Assembly: GCA_963833605.1 (NCBI GenBank)
Contig: CAWHYZ010000022.1
Span: 62,001-126,000, forward strand
Direction of reading: 5' to 3'
Source of the DNA: JAFAXD01 sp963833605
GTDB taxonomy: Bacteria > Pseudomonadota > Alphaproteobacteria > Rhizobiales > Xanthobacteraceae
Length of the DNA: 64,000 nucleotides
Each line of letters opens with the position of its first letter. Within the stretch, counting starts at the first letter, position 1. The notes below the pieces were generated by a model, which was given only the letters and a program-made list of their open reading frames with translations, was not told the origin of the DNA and made no database searches. This document shows, in pieces, positions 36,607 through 45,304 of this stretch. A program made the position numbers and the translations under genes.

Positions 36607-37197
36607 ATGCCCGTGCGCGCGAACTCATGGCGGCCGCTGATTCTTGGATTGGCGGCCGTAATCTTGTGTGCCGGCGCCGCCTGCGGGCAAAGCATGCCGC
36701 TCAAAGAGCGCATCGAGCTCTGCGGCTCGTGCCACGGTGAGGACGGCAACTCACGCGGCGAAAAGACCCCCTCGCTTGCCGGTCAGCCGGAATTTTTCAT
36801 CCTCAATCAGCTGTTCCTGATGCGCGAGGGCGTGCGCAAGGTTGAGGTCATGGCGCCCTACGTCAAGGATCTGACGGATACCGAGCTCGAGGAACTGGCG
36901 AAGTACTACACAAACCTTGCGCCAAAACCCAGCGGCGAACCGATCGACTCGTCGCTGCTTAAACGCGGGGCCGAACTCGCGGTCACGCTGCATTGCGTCT
37001 CCTGCCACTTGCCGACACTGGCCGGGCAGGCGCAGATGCCGCGCCTGGCCAAGCAGCGCCTCGACTACCTGATAGCCACCCTCAAATCATATCGCGACAA
37101 CGCGCGCGCCGGCGCTGACAGCGCGATGACCGCCGTCATTATCGGGGTTCCGGATTCCGATTTGATCGCGCTCGCACACTACGCGGCGTCGAAATAG
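36607..37197 (+). CDS. Diheme cytochrome c (c4-like)
   Basis: A 196-residue periplasmic cytochrome with signal sequence (LILGLAAVILCAGAACGQ) and two haem motifs, CGSCH and CVSCH, about 90 residues apart, with Met ligands plausible in each half (VEVMAPYV; DSAMTAV). It lies six bases after the PQQ-type dehydrogenase, suggesting an electron-acceptor role for that enzyme. Confidence 0.9.
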   Translation: MPVRANSWRPLILGLAAVILCAGAACGQSMPLKERIELCGSCHGEDGNSRGEKTPSLAGQPEFFILNQLFLMREGVRKVEVMAPYVKDLTDTELEELAKYYTNLAPKPSGEPIDSSLLKRGAELAVTLHCVSCHLPTLAGQAQMPRLAKQRLDYLIATLKSYRDNARAGADSAMTAVIIGVPDSDLIALAHYAASK

Positions 37198-37205
37198 CGT
37201 GCTTG

Positions 37206-38729
37206 TCATTCGCTTGCTTCGACTTTGGCGAGCTGGCTGCGCCAGTCGCGGCGTTTGCGCAGGAACGACAGCGCCGACAGGGCGAGCAGTGCCACCGCAA
37301 CGATCATCAACACCAGGGCGATCGGCCGCATAAAAAAGATCGTCCAGTTGCCGTTGGACATGATCAGCGATTGGCGCAGGCTCATCTCGAAGATCGGCGA
37401 AATCACGAGGCCCAGGACCAGCGGCGCCGGGTCGAGGCCGAATTTCCGCAGCAGATAGCCGAGCACGCCCATCGCCAGCATGATCCACACGTCGACGACG
37501 GAGCCGTTCACCACATAGACGCCGACGATGCAGAACATGATCACCAGCGGATAGAGATAGGCGTATGGGATACGCAGGACGTTCACGAACACGCCGACCA
37601 GCGGCAGGTTGAGAGCGAGCAGCATCAGATTGCCGACATACATCGATGCGACAAAACCCCAGAACACATCCGGATGTTCGTTGACCAGGGACGGCCCGGG
37701 CGGAACCCCGTGAATCAGCAGCGCCGCCATCAGCACCGCGGTCACCGGTCCGGTCGGTAGCCCGAGCGCCAGCATCGGGACGAATGCCCCGGTCGAGGCG
37801 GCGTTGTTGGCCGATTCCGGCCCGGCCACACCGGCGACGGCACCGTGGCCGAATTCCTCCGGATGCCGGGAGAGCCGGCGCTCGACCGCGTAGGAGAGGA
37901 AGCTCGAGATAATGTGGGCCGAGCCCGGGGTCAGCCCGACCAGGAAGCCGAGCACGGACCCGCGCGCGATCGGCATCGCCGATTGCCGCCACTCGGTCCG
38001 ACTTGGAAGGAGTTCGCGCAATTTTGGCGCCAGCACCTTGCCGACGACCGTGGCGCTTGGCGTCGACAGGATTTCGCCCAGGCCGAACAGGCCGACTGCC
38101 ACCGGCACGATGCCGATCCCGTCGCCAAGCTCCGGGATGTCGAACGCGTAGCGGAAGTGACCCGTCATATTGTCAATGCCGATAGTCCCCAGCAGGAGGC
38201 CGACGGAGGCCATCAGTAAGGTTCGCGGCAGCGCGGTCGATGACATGTAGGCCAGGAAGATGAGCCCGAGCACCAGGAGCGCCGTGTACTCGGGCGGGCC
38301 GAATCGCAGAGCGAACGCCGCGAGCGGGGGCGCGATCAAAGTCAGGACCAGGACGCCGAACGTGCCGGCGATAAAGGATCCGACCGCCGCGATGCAAAGC
38401 GCGGCGCCGGCTCGGCCTTTCTGAGCCATGGCGTAGCCGTCGATGCATGTCATGACCGAGGACGCCTCGCCCGGAATCCGCATCAAGATCGAGGTGGTCG
38501 AGCCCCCGTATTGGGAGCCGTAATAGATGCCGGCCAGCATGATCACGGCCTTGGTGGCGTCGAGCCCGAAAGTCGCTGGCAGCAAAATGCTGATGCCGGC
38601 AAGCGGCCCGATGCCCGGCAGGACGCCGACCAGCGTGCCGACCAGGCAGCCGAGGAATGCGTACCAAAGAACGTCGGGCCGGAACGCGACCGAGAAGCCG
38701 AGCAGCAGACTGTCGAATGTGCCTTCCAT
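37206..38729 (-). CDS. tctA: Tripartite tricarboxylate transporter large permease TctA
   Basis: A 507-residue polytopic membrane protein. The family signatures GTLVGVLPGIGPLAGISILLP, YYGSQYGGSTTSILMRIPGE and GLTPGSAHIISSFLSYAVE are intact. It forms the translocation pathway with TctB, using a cation gradient. The order tctC-tctB-tctA on the minus strand makes this a complete transporter, unlike the orphan TctC at 10815. Confidence 0.95.
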   Translation of the reverse strand: MEGTFDSLLLGFSVAFRPDVLWYAFLGCLVGTLVGVLPGIGPLAGISILLPATFGLDATKAVIMLAGIYYGSQYGGSTTSILMRIPGEASSVMTCIDGYAMAQKGRAGAALCIAAVGSFIAGTFGVLVLTLIAPPLAAFALRFGPPEYTALLVLGLIFLAYMSSTALPRTLLMASVGLLLGTIGIDNMTGHFRYAFDIPELGDGIGIVPVAVGLFGLGEILSTPSATVVGKVLAPKLRELLPSRTEWRQSAMPIARGSVLGFLVGLTPGSAHIISSFLSYAVERRLSRHPEEFGHGAVAGVAGPESANNAASTGAFVPMLALGLPTGPVTAVLMAALLIHGVPPGPSLVNEHPDVFWGFVASMYVGNLMLLALNLPLVGVFVNVLRIPYAYLYPLVIMFCIVGVYVVNGSVVDVWIMLAMGVLGYLLRKFGLDPAPLVLGLVISPIFEMSLRQSLIMSNGNWTIFFMRPIALVLMIVAVALLALSALSFLRKRRDWRSQLAKVEASE

Positions 38730-38736
38730 ACGCGGC

Positions 38737-39180
38737 TTAGAACCCGATCAACCCGCGCTCGAGCGGTGATTTCAACAAAATCGTGAACAGCGCATACACC
38801 GCGACACTGACGCCTACCCCATAAATCACCGCCGCCAGCGGCCGGCGGCGTTCGAGCAACGCGAGGCCGGTGAGCAGGAGACTGATCGACACAATGAAGC
38901 CGAGCACCGGATAGAGCGCGATCGCCGCGGCGGTAGCGCCGGTTACGGTCGCGGCGTGCGTCAGGTTGCTCCAATCGATTTCAGCGATTGGCCTGCTGGC
39001 GCGTGCTTGCGCGCAAAGCAGCAAGCCCAGAATGATCATGAGCGTGCAAATCAGCTTGGGCCACATGCCGGCGCCCGGAAACGACAGGCTGCCGAGCGGC
39101 AGATCGCCGGACAGCGCGAGCACCAGCAGGCCAACGAGGATCGCCGCCCCGCCGGCGACGTGGTCGGTACGCAGCGTCAC
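38737..39180 (-). CDS. tctB: Tripartite tricarboxylate transporter small permease TctB
   Basis: A 147-residue protein with four hydrophobic segments. GTG 39180 (VTLRTDHVAGGAAILVGLLVLALSG) with AGAGGGG upstream is chosen; the frame is open to 39327, but that part overlaps tctC and lacks family features. The motif FPGAGMWPKLI is typical of TctB. Seven bases separate it from tctA. Confidence 0.88.
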   Translation of the reverse strand: MTLRTDHVAGGAAILVGLLVLALSGDLPLGSLSFPGAGMWPKLICTLMIILGLLLCAQARASRPIAEIDWSNLTHAATVTGATAAAIALYPVLGFIVSISLLLTGLALLERRRPLAAVIYGVGVSVAVYALFTILLKSPLERGLIGF

Positions 39181-39217
39181 CCCCTCTGCTCCACGCGACG
39201 TTGCAACCTGGCCGCGG

Positions 39218-40207
39218 TCATCCCTCGACCTTGCCGATTTCGCGCACGGCGGCCTGGATGCGCTGGGCGTCCGCGGCCCAGAACTGTGCGAATTTTGGCT
39301 GGTCAAGATAGGCGAGCTCCTGACCAAGGTTGACCAGCGCCGCTTTGAACTGATCAGTATGGGCTGCCTTGTCGAAGACCTCGCTCAGGCTTGCGATCAC
39401 CCCATCCGGCGTACCCTTGGGGGCGAACATCCCGACCCACAGATAATACTCGACATCAAATCCGAGCTCCTTGAGGGTTGGAACGTCGGGCAGCGCCTTC
39501 GAGCGCTCTCCGCCGAAGCAGGCCAAAGCCCGTGCTTTGCCGGCCTTGATTTGAGCGAGGCAGGCCGAGACTGAAGACACCAACGCTTGTGAGTTGTTAC
39601 CGAGCAGCGCCGTCAACGCTGGCCCGCCGCCCGCGGTCGGCAGATGACGCATCTTGAGATCACCGGCAGCCTTGGCGAACAGCGCCATCGGGATGTGCAG
39701 CGCGCCGTAGAGGCCAGAAGACGAAAAGATGATCTGGTTCGGTCGTGCCTTGGCGTCGTTGATGAATTCCTTCAGCGATGTCCACTTCTGCTGATCGTTG
39801 ACGATGATGACGCACGGGTCGGCAACGAAGCGCGCAATCGGAATGAAATCCGCGTTGGTGAACTTGGGCTGGCGGCCGAACAGGCGGTCGACTTCGGCAA
39901 AGCCGGAAATCGATGTGATGTGGGAGAGGAGCGTATAGCCGTCGGGTTTGGCGTTGGCGGCAAACTGCGCCCCGATCGCGCCTGCTGCTCCGGCCTTGGT
40001 CTCGATGATCACCGGCTGTTTGACGATCGGCTCCATCACTGCCACCAGCGGACGAGTCACCACATCTGAAGCGCCGCCGGGCGGGAACGGGTTAATGATG
40101 GTGATCGTGCGTGACGGATAGGAGTCCTGGGCATCTAATCGTCCACAAACCAGCGTAGCGGCGGCCGCGGAGCCGAGAACAAAGCTGCGTCTATTGATAC
40201 TGATCAC
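39218..40207 (-). CDS. tctC: Tripartite tricarboxylate transporter receptor TctC
   Basis: Periplasmic receptor of about 329 residues. GTG 40207 follows GGGAGGAACAG; the protein then begins VISINRRSFVLGSAAAATLVCG, a twin-Arg-less signal, and YPSRTITIINPFPPGGASD, the TctC hallmark. GAAGAIGAQFAANAKPDGYT and LRHLP-type core follow. First gene of the tctCBA operon; ligand unknown, usually a di- or tricarboxylate. Confidence 0.9.
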   Translation of the reverse strand: MISINRRSFVLGSAAAATLVCGRLDAQDSYPSRTITIINPFPPGGASDVVTRPLVAVMEPIVKQPVIIETKAGAAGAIGAQFAANAKPDGYTLLSHITSISGFAEVDRLFGRQPKFTNADFIPIARFVADPCVIIVNDQQKWTSLKEFINDAKARPNQIIFSSSGLYGALHIPMALFAKAAGDLKMRHLPTAGGGPALTALLGNNSQALVSSVSACLAQIKAGKARALACFGGERSKALPDVPTLKELGFDVEYYLWVGMFAPKGTPDGVIASLSEVFDKAAHTDQFKAALVNLGQELAYLDQPKFAQFWAADAQRIQAAVREIGKVEG

Positions 40208-40439
40208 CTGTTCCTCCCTCTCGCCCCGATCTCGCGTCGGCTCAGTCCCGGCGTGCTGTGGCAGACCATTCGGCCGCACAGTGCCGGCAGTCTCGTCCAA
40301 TGATCCGGCACTGTCCAGGACGCCGAAACCATTCGCGCAGCGGCGGCGGGCCGCAGGCAAGAATATGCGGTAGCCCCTGGCGTGCGCGCTCGGATTTTGG
40401 CTAAGATGATCCAACGATACCAAACTGGGAGGAGCCTAA

Positions 40440-41696
40440 ATGCTCAAACGTATCGGTGCAGTTCTACTCGCCTTGGCGACGGCGGGAATTCTGGCAAGCG
40501 GTGCTGCCGCACAATCCGGCGAACCGATCAAGATCGGCTTCGGGATGGCGCTGACCGGGCCGCTCGCCGCCAATGGCAAGCAAGCCCTGCTCGGCATGAA
40601 GATCTGGGAAGAGGAAATCAACGCCAAGGGCGGGTTGCTCGGTCGCCCCGTCAAGCTCGTCTATTACGACGACCAGACGAACCCATCGACGGTGCCGGGC
40701 ATCTATACGAAGCTCCTGGACGTCGACAAGGTCGACCTTATTCTCGGTCCCTATGGGACCAACATGATGGCGCCGGCCATGCCGGTCGTGATGCAAAAGG
40801 GCAAGACATTCATCACCTTGTTCGGGCTCGACGTGAACCACGATTTCCAATACCCGAAATACTTCGCGATGCTGCCGGTCGGACCTGACACCAGAGCGGC
40901 GTTCACCGACGGCTTCTTCCAGATCGCGGCCGCGCAGAACCCGAAGCCACAGACCGCGGCACTGGTGGCCGCGGACGCGGAATTTTCCAACAATGCGTGC
41001 GAAGGCGCGCGCGGCAATGCCAAGAAGTACGGGTTCAAGGTCGTCTACGACAAGACCTATCCGCCCTCGACGACGGACTTCACGCCAATCGTGCGCGCCG
41101 TCCAGGCCGCCAATCCGGACATCGTAGTCATCTGCTCTTATCCGCTCGACTCGGTCGGAATGGTGAAGGCCGTGAACGAGCTCGGCTACAAGCCCAAGAT
41201 GATCGGCGGCGCCATGGTCGGCCTGCAGGCCACAGTGTTCAAGAACCAACTGGGGCCGCTGCTCAACGGCATCATAAACTACGAAACCTGGGTGCCTGAC
41301 GAGAAAATGACGTTCGCGGGCACCGCCGACTTCTTCAAGAAGTATCAGGCGCGTGCCGGCGCGGAAGGCGTCGATCCGCTCGGATATTATCTGGGCGGAT
41401 GGGGCTATGCCTACATCCAGGTGCTGGCCGATGCCATCCAGGCGACCAAGAGCCTCAACGACGACAAGCTCGCCGACTACCTCGGCAAAGCGACGTTCAA
41501 GACGATTATGGGTGACGTAAAATTCGGCAAGGGCGGCGAGTGGGACAAGGGCCGTATGCTGCAGGTGCAGTATCACGGCATCAAGCCCGGCGCCGGCCTG
41601 GAAACCTGGCGAGGCATGGACTATCAGACGGTCCTCACGCCGAGCGACTACAAGACCGGCAACGTGATCTATCCCTACGAAAAGGCCAAGATGTAG
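40440..41696 (+). CDS. ABC transporter substrate-binding protein (LivK-like)
   Basis: A 418-residue periplasmic receptor with signal peptide (VLLALATAGILASGAAAQ) and IKIGFGMALTGPLAANGKQ, AKGGLLGRPVKLVYYDDQTNPS and NAKKYGFKVVYDKTYPPSTTDF. GGGAGGAGCC precedes the ATG. It converges on livF, with a strong terminator between them, and probably serves the livHMGF importer encoded on the other strand. Ligand class within amino acids, amides or aromatic acids is not predictable. Confidence 0.92.
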   Translation: MLKRIGAVLLALATAGILASGAAAQSGEPIKIGFGMALTGPLAANGKQALLGMKIWEEEINAKGGLLGRPVKLVYYDDQTNPSTVPGIYTKLLDVDKVDLILGPYGTNMMAPAMPVVMQKGKTFITLFGLDVNHDFQYPKYFAMLPVGPDTRAAFTDGFFQIAAAQNPKPQTAALVAADAEFSNNACEGARGNAKKYGFKVVYDKTYPPSTTDFTPIVRAVQAANPDIVVICSYPLDSVGMVKAVNELGYKPKMIGGAMVGLQATVFKNQLGPLLNGIINYETWVPDEKMTFAGTADFFKKYQARAGAEGVDPLGYYLGGWGYAYIQVLADAIQATKSLNDDKLADYLGKATFKTIMGDVKFGKGGEWDKGRMLQVQYHGIKPGAGLETWRGMDYQTVLTPSDYKTGNVIYPYEKAKM

Positions 41697-41723
41697 AACA
41701 ACGCCGATGCCGGGTTCGGCGGA

Positions 41724-41752
41724 GCGCCGCGCCACGTGCGCGGCGCTTTTTT
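41724..41752 (+). terminator. Rho-independent terminator after the LivK-like gene
   Basis: Perfect 9-bp GC stem GCGCCGCGC (41724-41732) / GCGCGGCGC (41738-41746) with a 5-base loop, followed by TTTTTT. It ends 56 bases after the stop codon and would stop transcription before the convergent livF. Confidence 0.88.
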
Positions 41753-41904
41753 GTCTGTCAGGTCGGCAGAAGCGCCCTGAGCGACCAACGCTTTCGACGA
41801 CTCTGGTGGTGATTCTACCCGACGGGCAACGCGCGGTTCACGTCGGTATCGCGCCGAACCGCGGTTAAGGCATCAAGGTTTAGCGGGCGGACGTCCACTC
41901 AGCG

Positions 41905-42636
41905 TCATAGCCCCAGATAGAACTTCCGGATCAATTCGTTGTTGTTGAGTTCATCGGCCGATCGGCCTTCGAATGCGATCTTGCCATGCACGATCACGTA
42001 GCCGCGGTCGGCGATACGCAGGGCCTGGGTGAAATTCTGCTCGGCCATGAGCACGGTCAGATTGTACTGGTCCTTGAGCTCCTTGATCTTGTCGATGGTG
42101 CGGCTGACCAGAACCGGCGCGAGCCCGACCGAAGGCTCGTCGATCAGGAGAATGCGCGGCGAGAGCATCAGCGCTCGCGCCAGCGCCAGCATCTGCTGCT
42201 CGCCGCCGCTCATGCTGCCGGCAAGTTGTGATCGCCGCTCGGCAAGCCGCGGAAAGCATTCGAAGCAGAAGGTGAGGTTCTCCTTGATCTGGGCGCGCGC
42301 TTTGCGGCGGAAGGCGCCGAGCAGGAGGTTTTCCTCAACCGTGAGGCGGGGAAACAGGCGGCGTCCTTCCGGCACCAGGGCGATGCCGAGGTCGACGATC
42401 TCTTCGGTCGATCGGCCGATCAGGTCGTGGCGCTCGCCGTCAATCTCGACTTCGATCTTGCCGGCGCTCGGACGTACCATTCCGATGATGCTCTTCATCA
42501 GAGTCGATTTGCCATTGCCGTTGGTGCCGAGCAGCACCACGGTCTCGCCGCCGCCGACGGTGAGCGACACATCCTCGAGCACACGCACGTGCCCGTAGCT
42601 GGCGTTGATCCCCGCGATTGTGATGCTATTGGCCAA
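41905..42636 (-). CDS. livF: Branched-chain amino acid-type ABC transporter ATPase LivF
   Basis: A 243-residue ATPase: Walker A GTNGNGKS, LVPEGRRLFPRLTVEENL, signature MSGGEQQMLALARAL and Walker B ILLIDEPSVGLAP. It partners LivG. Last gene of livH-M-G-F, overlapping livG by 11 bases. Confidence 0.93.
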   Translation of the reverse strand: MANSITIAGINASYGHVRVLEDVSLTVGGGETVVLLGTNGNGKSTLMKSIIGMVRPSAGKIEVEIDGERHDLIGRSTEEIVDLGIALVPEGRRLFPRLTVEENLLLGAFRRKARAQIKENLTFCFECFPRLAERRSQLAGSMSGGEQQMLALARALMLSPRILLIDEPSVGLAPVLVSRTIDKIKELKDQYNLTVLMAEQNFTQALRIADRGYVIVHGKIAFEGRSADELNNNELIRKFYLGL

Positions 42637-43363
42637 GGTAAGCGCGCTCCACTTCCTTGTCGCGGATCACTTCGTCGGGCCGGCCGTCGGCAATCTTCTT
42701 GCCCGACACCAGCACCACCAGGCGCTGGGAAAAAGTCATCACTGCCCGCATGATGTGCTCGATCAGAATCACCGTAATCCCGCCCTCGTTGAGGCGGATC
42801 AGCAGCGCCACGATATCCTCAACCTCGGAGTGCGACAGCCCAGCCATGGCTTCGTCGGCGATCAGCAGCTTGGGTTCTGCCGCCATGGCGCGCGCGAGCT
42901 CGAGCTTGCGCATCTCGACTTGGGTGAGGTCGCGCGGATACTGTCCCGCCTTGTCGGCAAGGCCGACCAGAGTCAGCATTTCAGCGCAGCGTGCGAGGAT
43001 CTCGTCGCTGGTCAGATGCACGCCAGCGCGCGCATTGACGGAATAAATGAGCGGCACGCGGACGTTGTCCGCTACCGTCATGCTGACGAACGGTCGCGGC
43101 AACTGGAAGCTGCGCGCCATACCGAGCCGCGTGCGTTGGTGCGCGGTGAGCCCGCCCACGTCGCGGCCCTCGAAGCGGACCGCGCCGGTGTAGTTGCCGA
43201 GCGCGCCACACAGGCAGTTGACCAGGGTCGACTTGCCCGAGCCGTTGGGGCCGATTAAACCGACGCGCTCGCCGGCCGTGACCGACAAATCGATGCCTTC
43301 GAGCGCGACGAAGCCGCCGAAGCGCTTGCCCAGTCCCTGGATCTCAAGCAGGTTTGCGCTCAT
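42626..43363 (-). CDS. livG: Branched-chain amino acid-type ABC transporter ATPase LivG
   Basis: About 245 residues with Walker A GPNGSGKS, the LivG-type RTRLGMARSFQLPRPF, DLTQVEMRKLELARAM (a degenerate signature, where LSYG is usual) and Walker B LLIADEAMAGL (an AMAGL variant of DEP). ATG 43363 (MSANLLEIQGLGKRF) is chosen; the stop of livM lies just downstream of it, giving a 20-base overlap. Confidence 0.92.
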   Translation of the reverse strand: MSANLLEIQGLGKRFGGFVALEGIDLSVTAGERVGLIGPNGSGKSTLVNCLCGALGNYTGAVRFEGRDVGGLTAHQRTRLGMARSFQLPRPFVSMTVADNVRVPLIYSVNARAGVHLTSDEILARCAEMLTLVGLADKAGQYPRDLTQVEMRKLELARAMAAEPKLLIADEAMAGLSHSEVEDIVALLIRLNEGGITVILIEHIMRAVMTFSQRLVVLVSGKKIADGRPDEVIRDKEVERAYLGQ

Positions 43364-44303
43364 GTTTGCGCCTGCGTGCGATTGATTGAACAAGCCCAAC
43401 GATCCCGTTGGGTGCGATCACGACGAATGCGACGAACAGCACTCCGACGATCAGAACGCCGACCGAGCTCGAAATGGTCACCGTGATGTATTGCTGTAGC
43501 GTTCCGAGCAGAATGGCGCCGATCAGCGGTCCTGCCCAGCTGGCGGTGCCGCCGATGATTGGCATCGCAATCGAGTTGACTGCGTAATCGAGGGCGAATG
43601 CCGAGGACGGTTGCAGATAGCCGATGTAGTAGGGGAAAGGCGCCCCTGCCATGCCCATCAGAGCGCCCGACAGCGTGGTGGCGATCAGCTTGAGCTTGAG
43701 CGTCGGAACCCCCGACGCTTCGGCGGCGAGTTCGTCGTCCCGAATGGTCGCGAACCCGTAACCGAGCGAGGAATGCTCGATGGTGCGGGCGATGGTGAGC
43801 GCGATCACCGCCAGCGCCAGCATGATCAGGAACAGGTAGTGGATGTAGTTGTCGAGAAAGGCAACCGTGCTCGGGCGGATCACGTAGGCGCCACGGGAGC
43901 CGCCTACGTAGTTCCAATTCACGATCAGGGTTTGCAGCACCACCGCCAGCGCCAGCGTGGCGATGGCAAAGAACGCCCCGCGCAGCCGCAATGTCAGATA
44001 TCCCATTCCGAGACCGACTAGGCCGGAGATTGCGGCGGCAATCACGATCAGCACCGGGATCGGCATCGGATAGAGCTTGTGGAAGAATACCGATGAATAG
44101 GCGCCGAGCGCGAAGAATGCCGCACTGCCGAAATTGACGTATCCGGTGTAGCCGCCGAGGATGTTCCAGGCGGTTGCCAGCACGATGAACTGCAGCACCG
44201 TGTAGCCGGCGAAGAACACATAGTCGTTGTTGATCGCGCGGGCGCAGCCAAAGATCACGGCGGCAACGACAACCGCGGCCAGAAAGAACGCTCCCGAGCG
44301 CAT
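43344..44303 (-). CDS. livM: Branched-chain amino acid-type ABC transporter permease LivM
   Basis: A 319-residue inner-membrane permease. GGYTGYVNFGSAAFFALGAY and the cytoplasmic loop ATIRDDELAAEASGV are LivM features. ATG 44303 (MRSGAFFLAAVVVAAV) shares its final base region with the livH stop, so translation is probably coupled. Confidence 0.92.
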   Translation of the reverse strand: MRSGAFFLAAVVVAAVIFGCARAINNDYVFFAGYTVLQFIVLATAWNILGGYTGYVNFGSAAFFALGAYSSVFFHKLYPMPIPVLIVIAAAISGLVGLGMGYLTLRLRGAFFAIATLALAVVLQTLIVNWNYVGGSRGAYVIRPSTVAFLDNYIHYLFLIMLALAVIALTIARTIEHSSLGYGFATIRDDELAAEASGVPTLKLKLIATTLSGALMGMAGAPFPYYIGYLQPSSAFALDYAVNSIAMPIIGGTASWAGPLIGAILLGTLQQYITVTISSSVGVLIVGVLFVAFVVIAPNGIVGLVQSIARRRKHERKPA

Positions 44304-45181
44304 CAGCGTCCCAGAATCCCCGCGGGCCGAAACGCCAGCGTCAATAGAAGAATTCCGAATGAGACGGCGGGCGCCCACGACGGCCCGTAGAACGTAGACG
44401 TGAAACTCTCGGCGATGCCGAGCAGCATGGCGGCGATGAGGGTTCCAGGGAGGCTACCGAGGCCACCGAGCACGCAGATTGCAAAGACGCGACCGATGTA
44501 TTCGCGCCCGACTGAGGGTTCCACCGGCTGGATGATGATCAGAAACGCGCCGGCGAGCGAGGCGGTCGCAATCGAGATCGCAAACGCGATGCGTTTGATG
44601 CGGGTCGGGCTCGCCGCCATCAGCCGCAGCGCCAATTGGTCCTGCGCCACGGCCATGATGGCACGCCCCATGAAGGTGCGCGACAGAAACACCTGCAACG
44701 TGATGAACATCAGAATCGAAAGCAGGCACGGGATCAGCATGCGCTTGGGCAGGTTGATGAAGCCGAAATTGAACGATTGATCGATGTAACTCGCCTGCAC
44801 ATAACGGTAGTCGACCCCAAACACAAGGATCAGCAGAACCTCGGTGATGAAGAGGAGACCGAAGAAGAACGCGAGACCGCTGAGCGCCTCGCGGCCGCGC
44901 GTTTCGAACGCCACGTAGTAGACTTGGTAGATGGCTGCGCCGAGCGCGTAGAACGCGGGCAACACGATGATCGCCGCGATGATCGGATCGATGCCGAATT
45001 GAGCGTTGAGGATGTAGGCGATATAGGAACCAAGGATAATGAACGCCGGATGCGCGATATTGACGATGTCGAGGATGCCGAACGAGATCGAGATACCAAT
45101 CGTTACCGCCGCATAGAACCCGCCGAGCAACAGCCCGGAGATCAGCGCGTTGATAACAAGCTCCGTTGAAAACACCTGCAT
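44303..45181 (-). CDS. livH: Branched-chain amino acid-type ABC transporter permease LivH
   Basis: About 292 residues. SGLLLGGFYAAVTIGISISFGILDIVNIAHPAFIILGSY is the LivH N-terminal pattern and GGLGSLPGTLIAAMLLGIAES the C-terminal one. ATG 45181 directly abuts GGAGGGG; GTG 45175, six bases on, has better spacing. First gene of livHMGF; divergent from the FAD monooxygenase gene. Confidence 0.92.
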   Translation of the reverse strand: MQVFSTELVINALISGLLLGGFYAAVTIGISISFGILDIVNIAHPAFIILGSYIAYILNAQFGIDPIIAAIIVLPAFYALGAAIYQVYYVAFETRGREALSGLAFFFGLLFITEVLLILVFGVDYRYVQASYIDQSFNFGFINLPKRMLIPCLLSILMFITLQVFLSRTFMGRAIMAVAQDQLALRLMAASPTRIKRIAFAISIATASLAGAFLIIIQPVEPSVGREYIGRVFAICVLGGLGSLPGTLIAAMLLGIAESFTSTFYGPSWAPAVSFGILLLTLAFRPAGILGR

Positions 45182-45304
45182 CCCCTCCGGTCCGGCGTGT
45201 CCGGCGCCGAGCAGCGCATCCGCCGGTTTTTTGCCAGTGTGCAGGAAGGCTTGCGGCTTGGCTAGTGCCCCGCTTCCGAAGTTGGTGATAGATCCGGACT
45301 GAGC

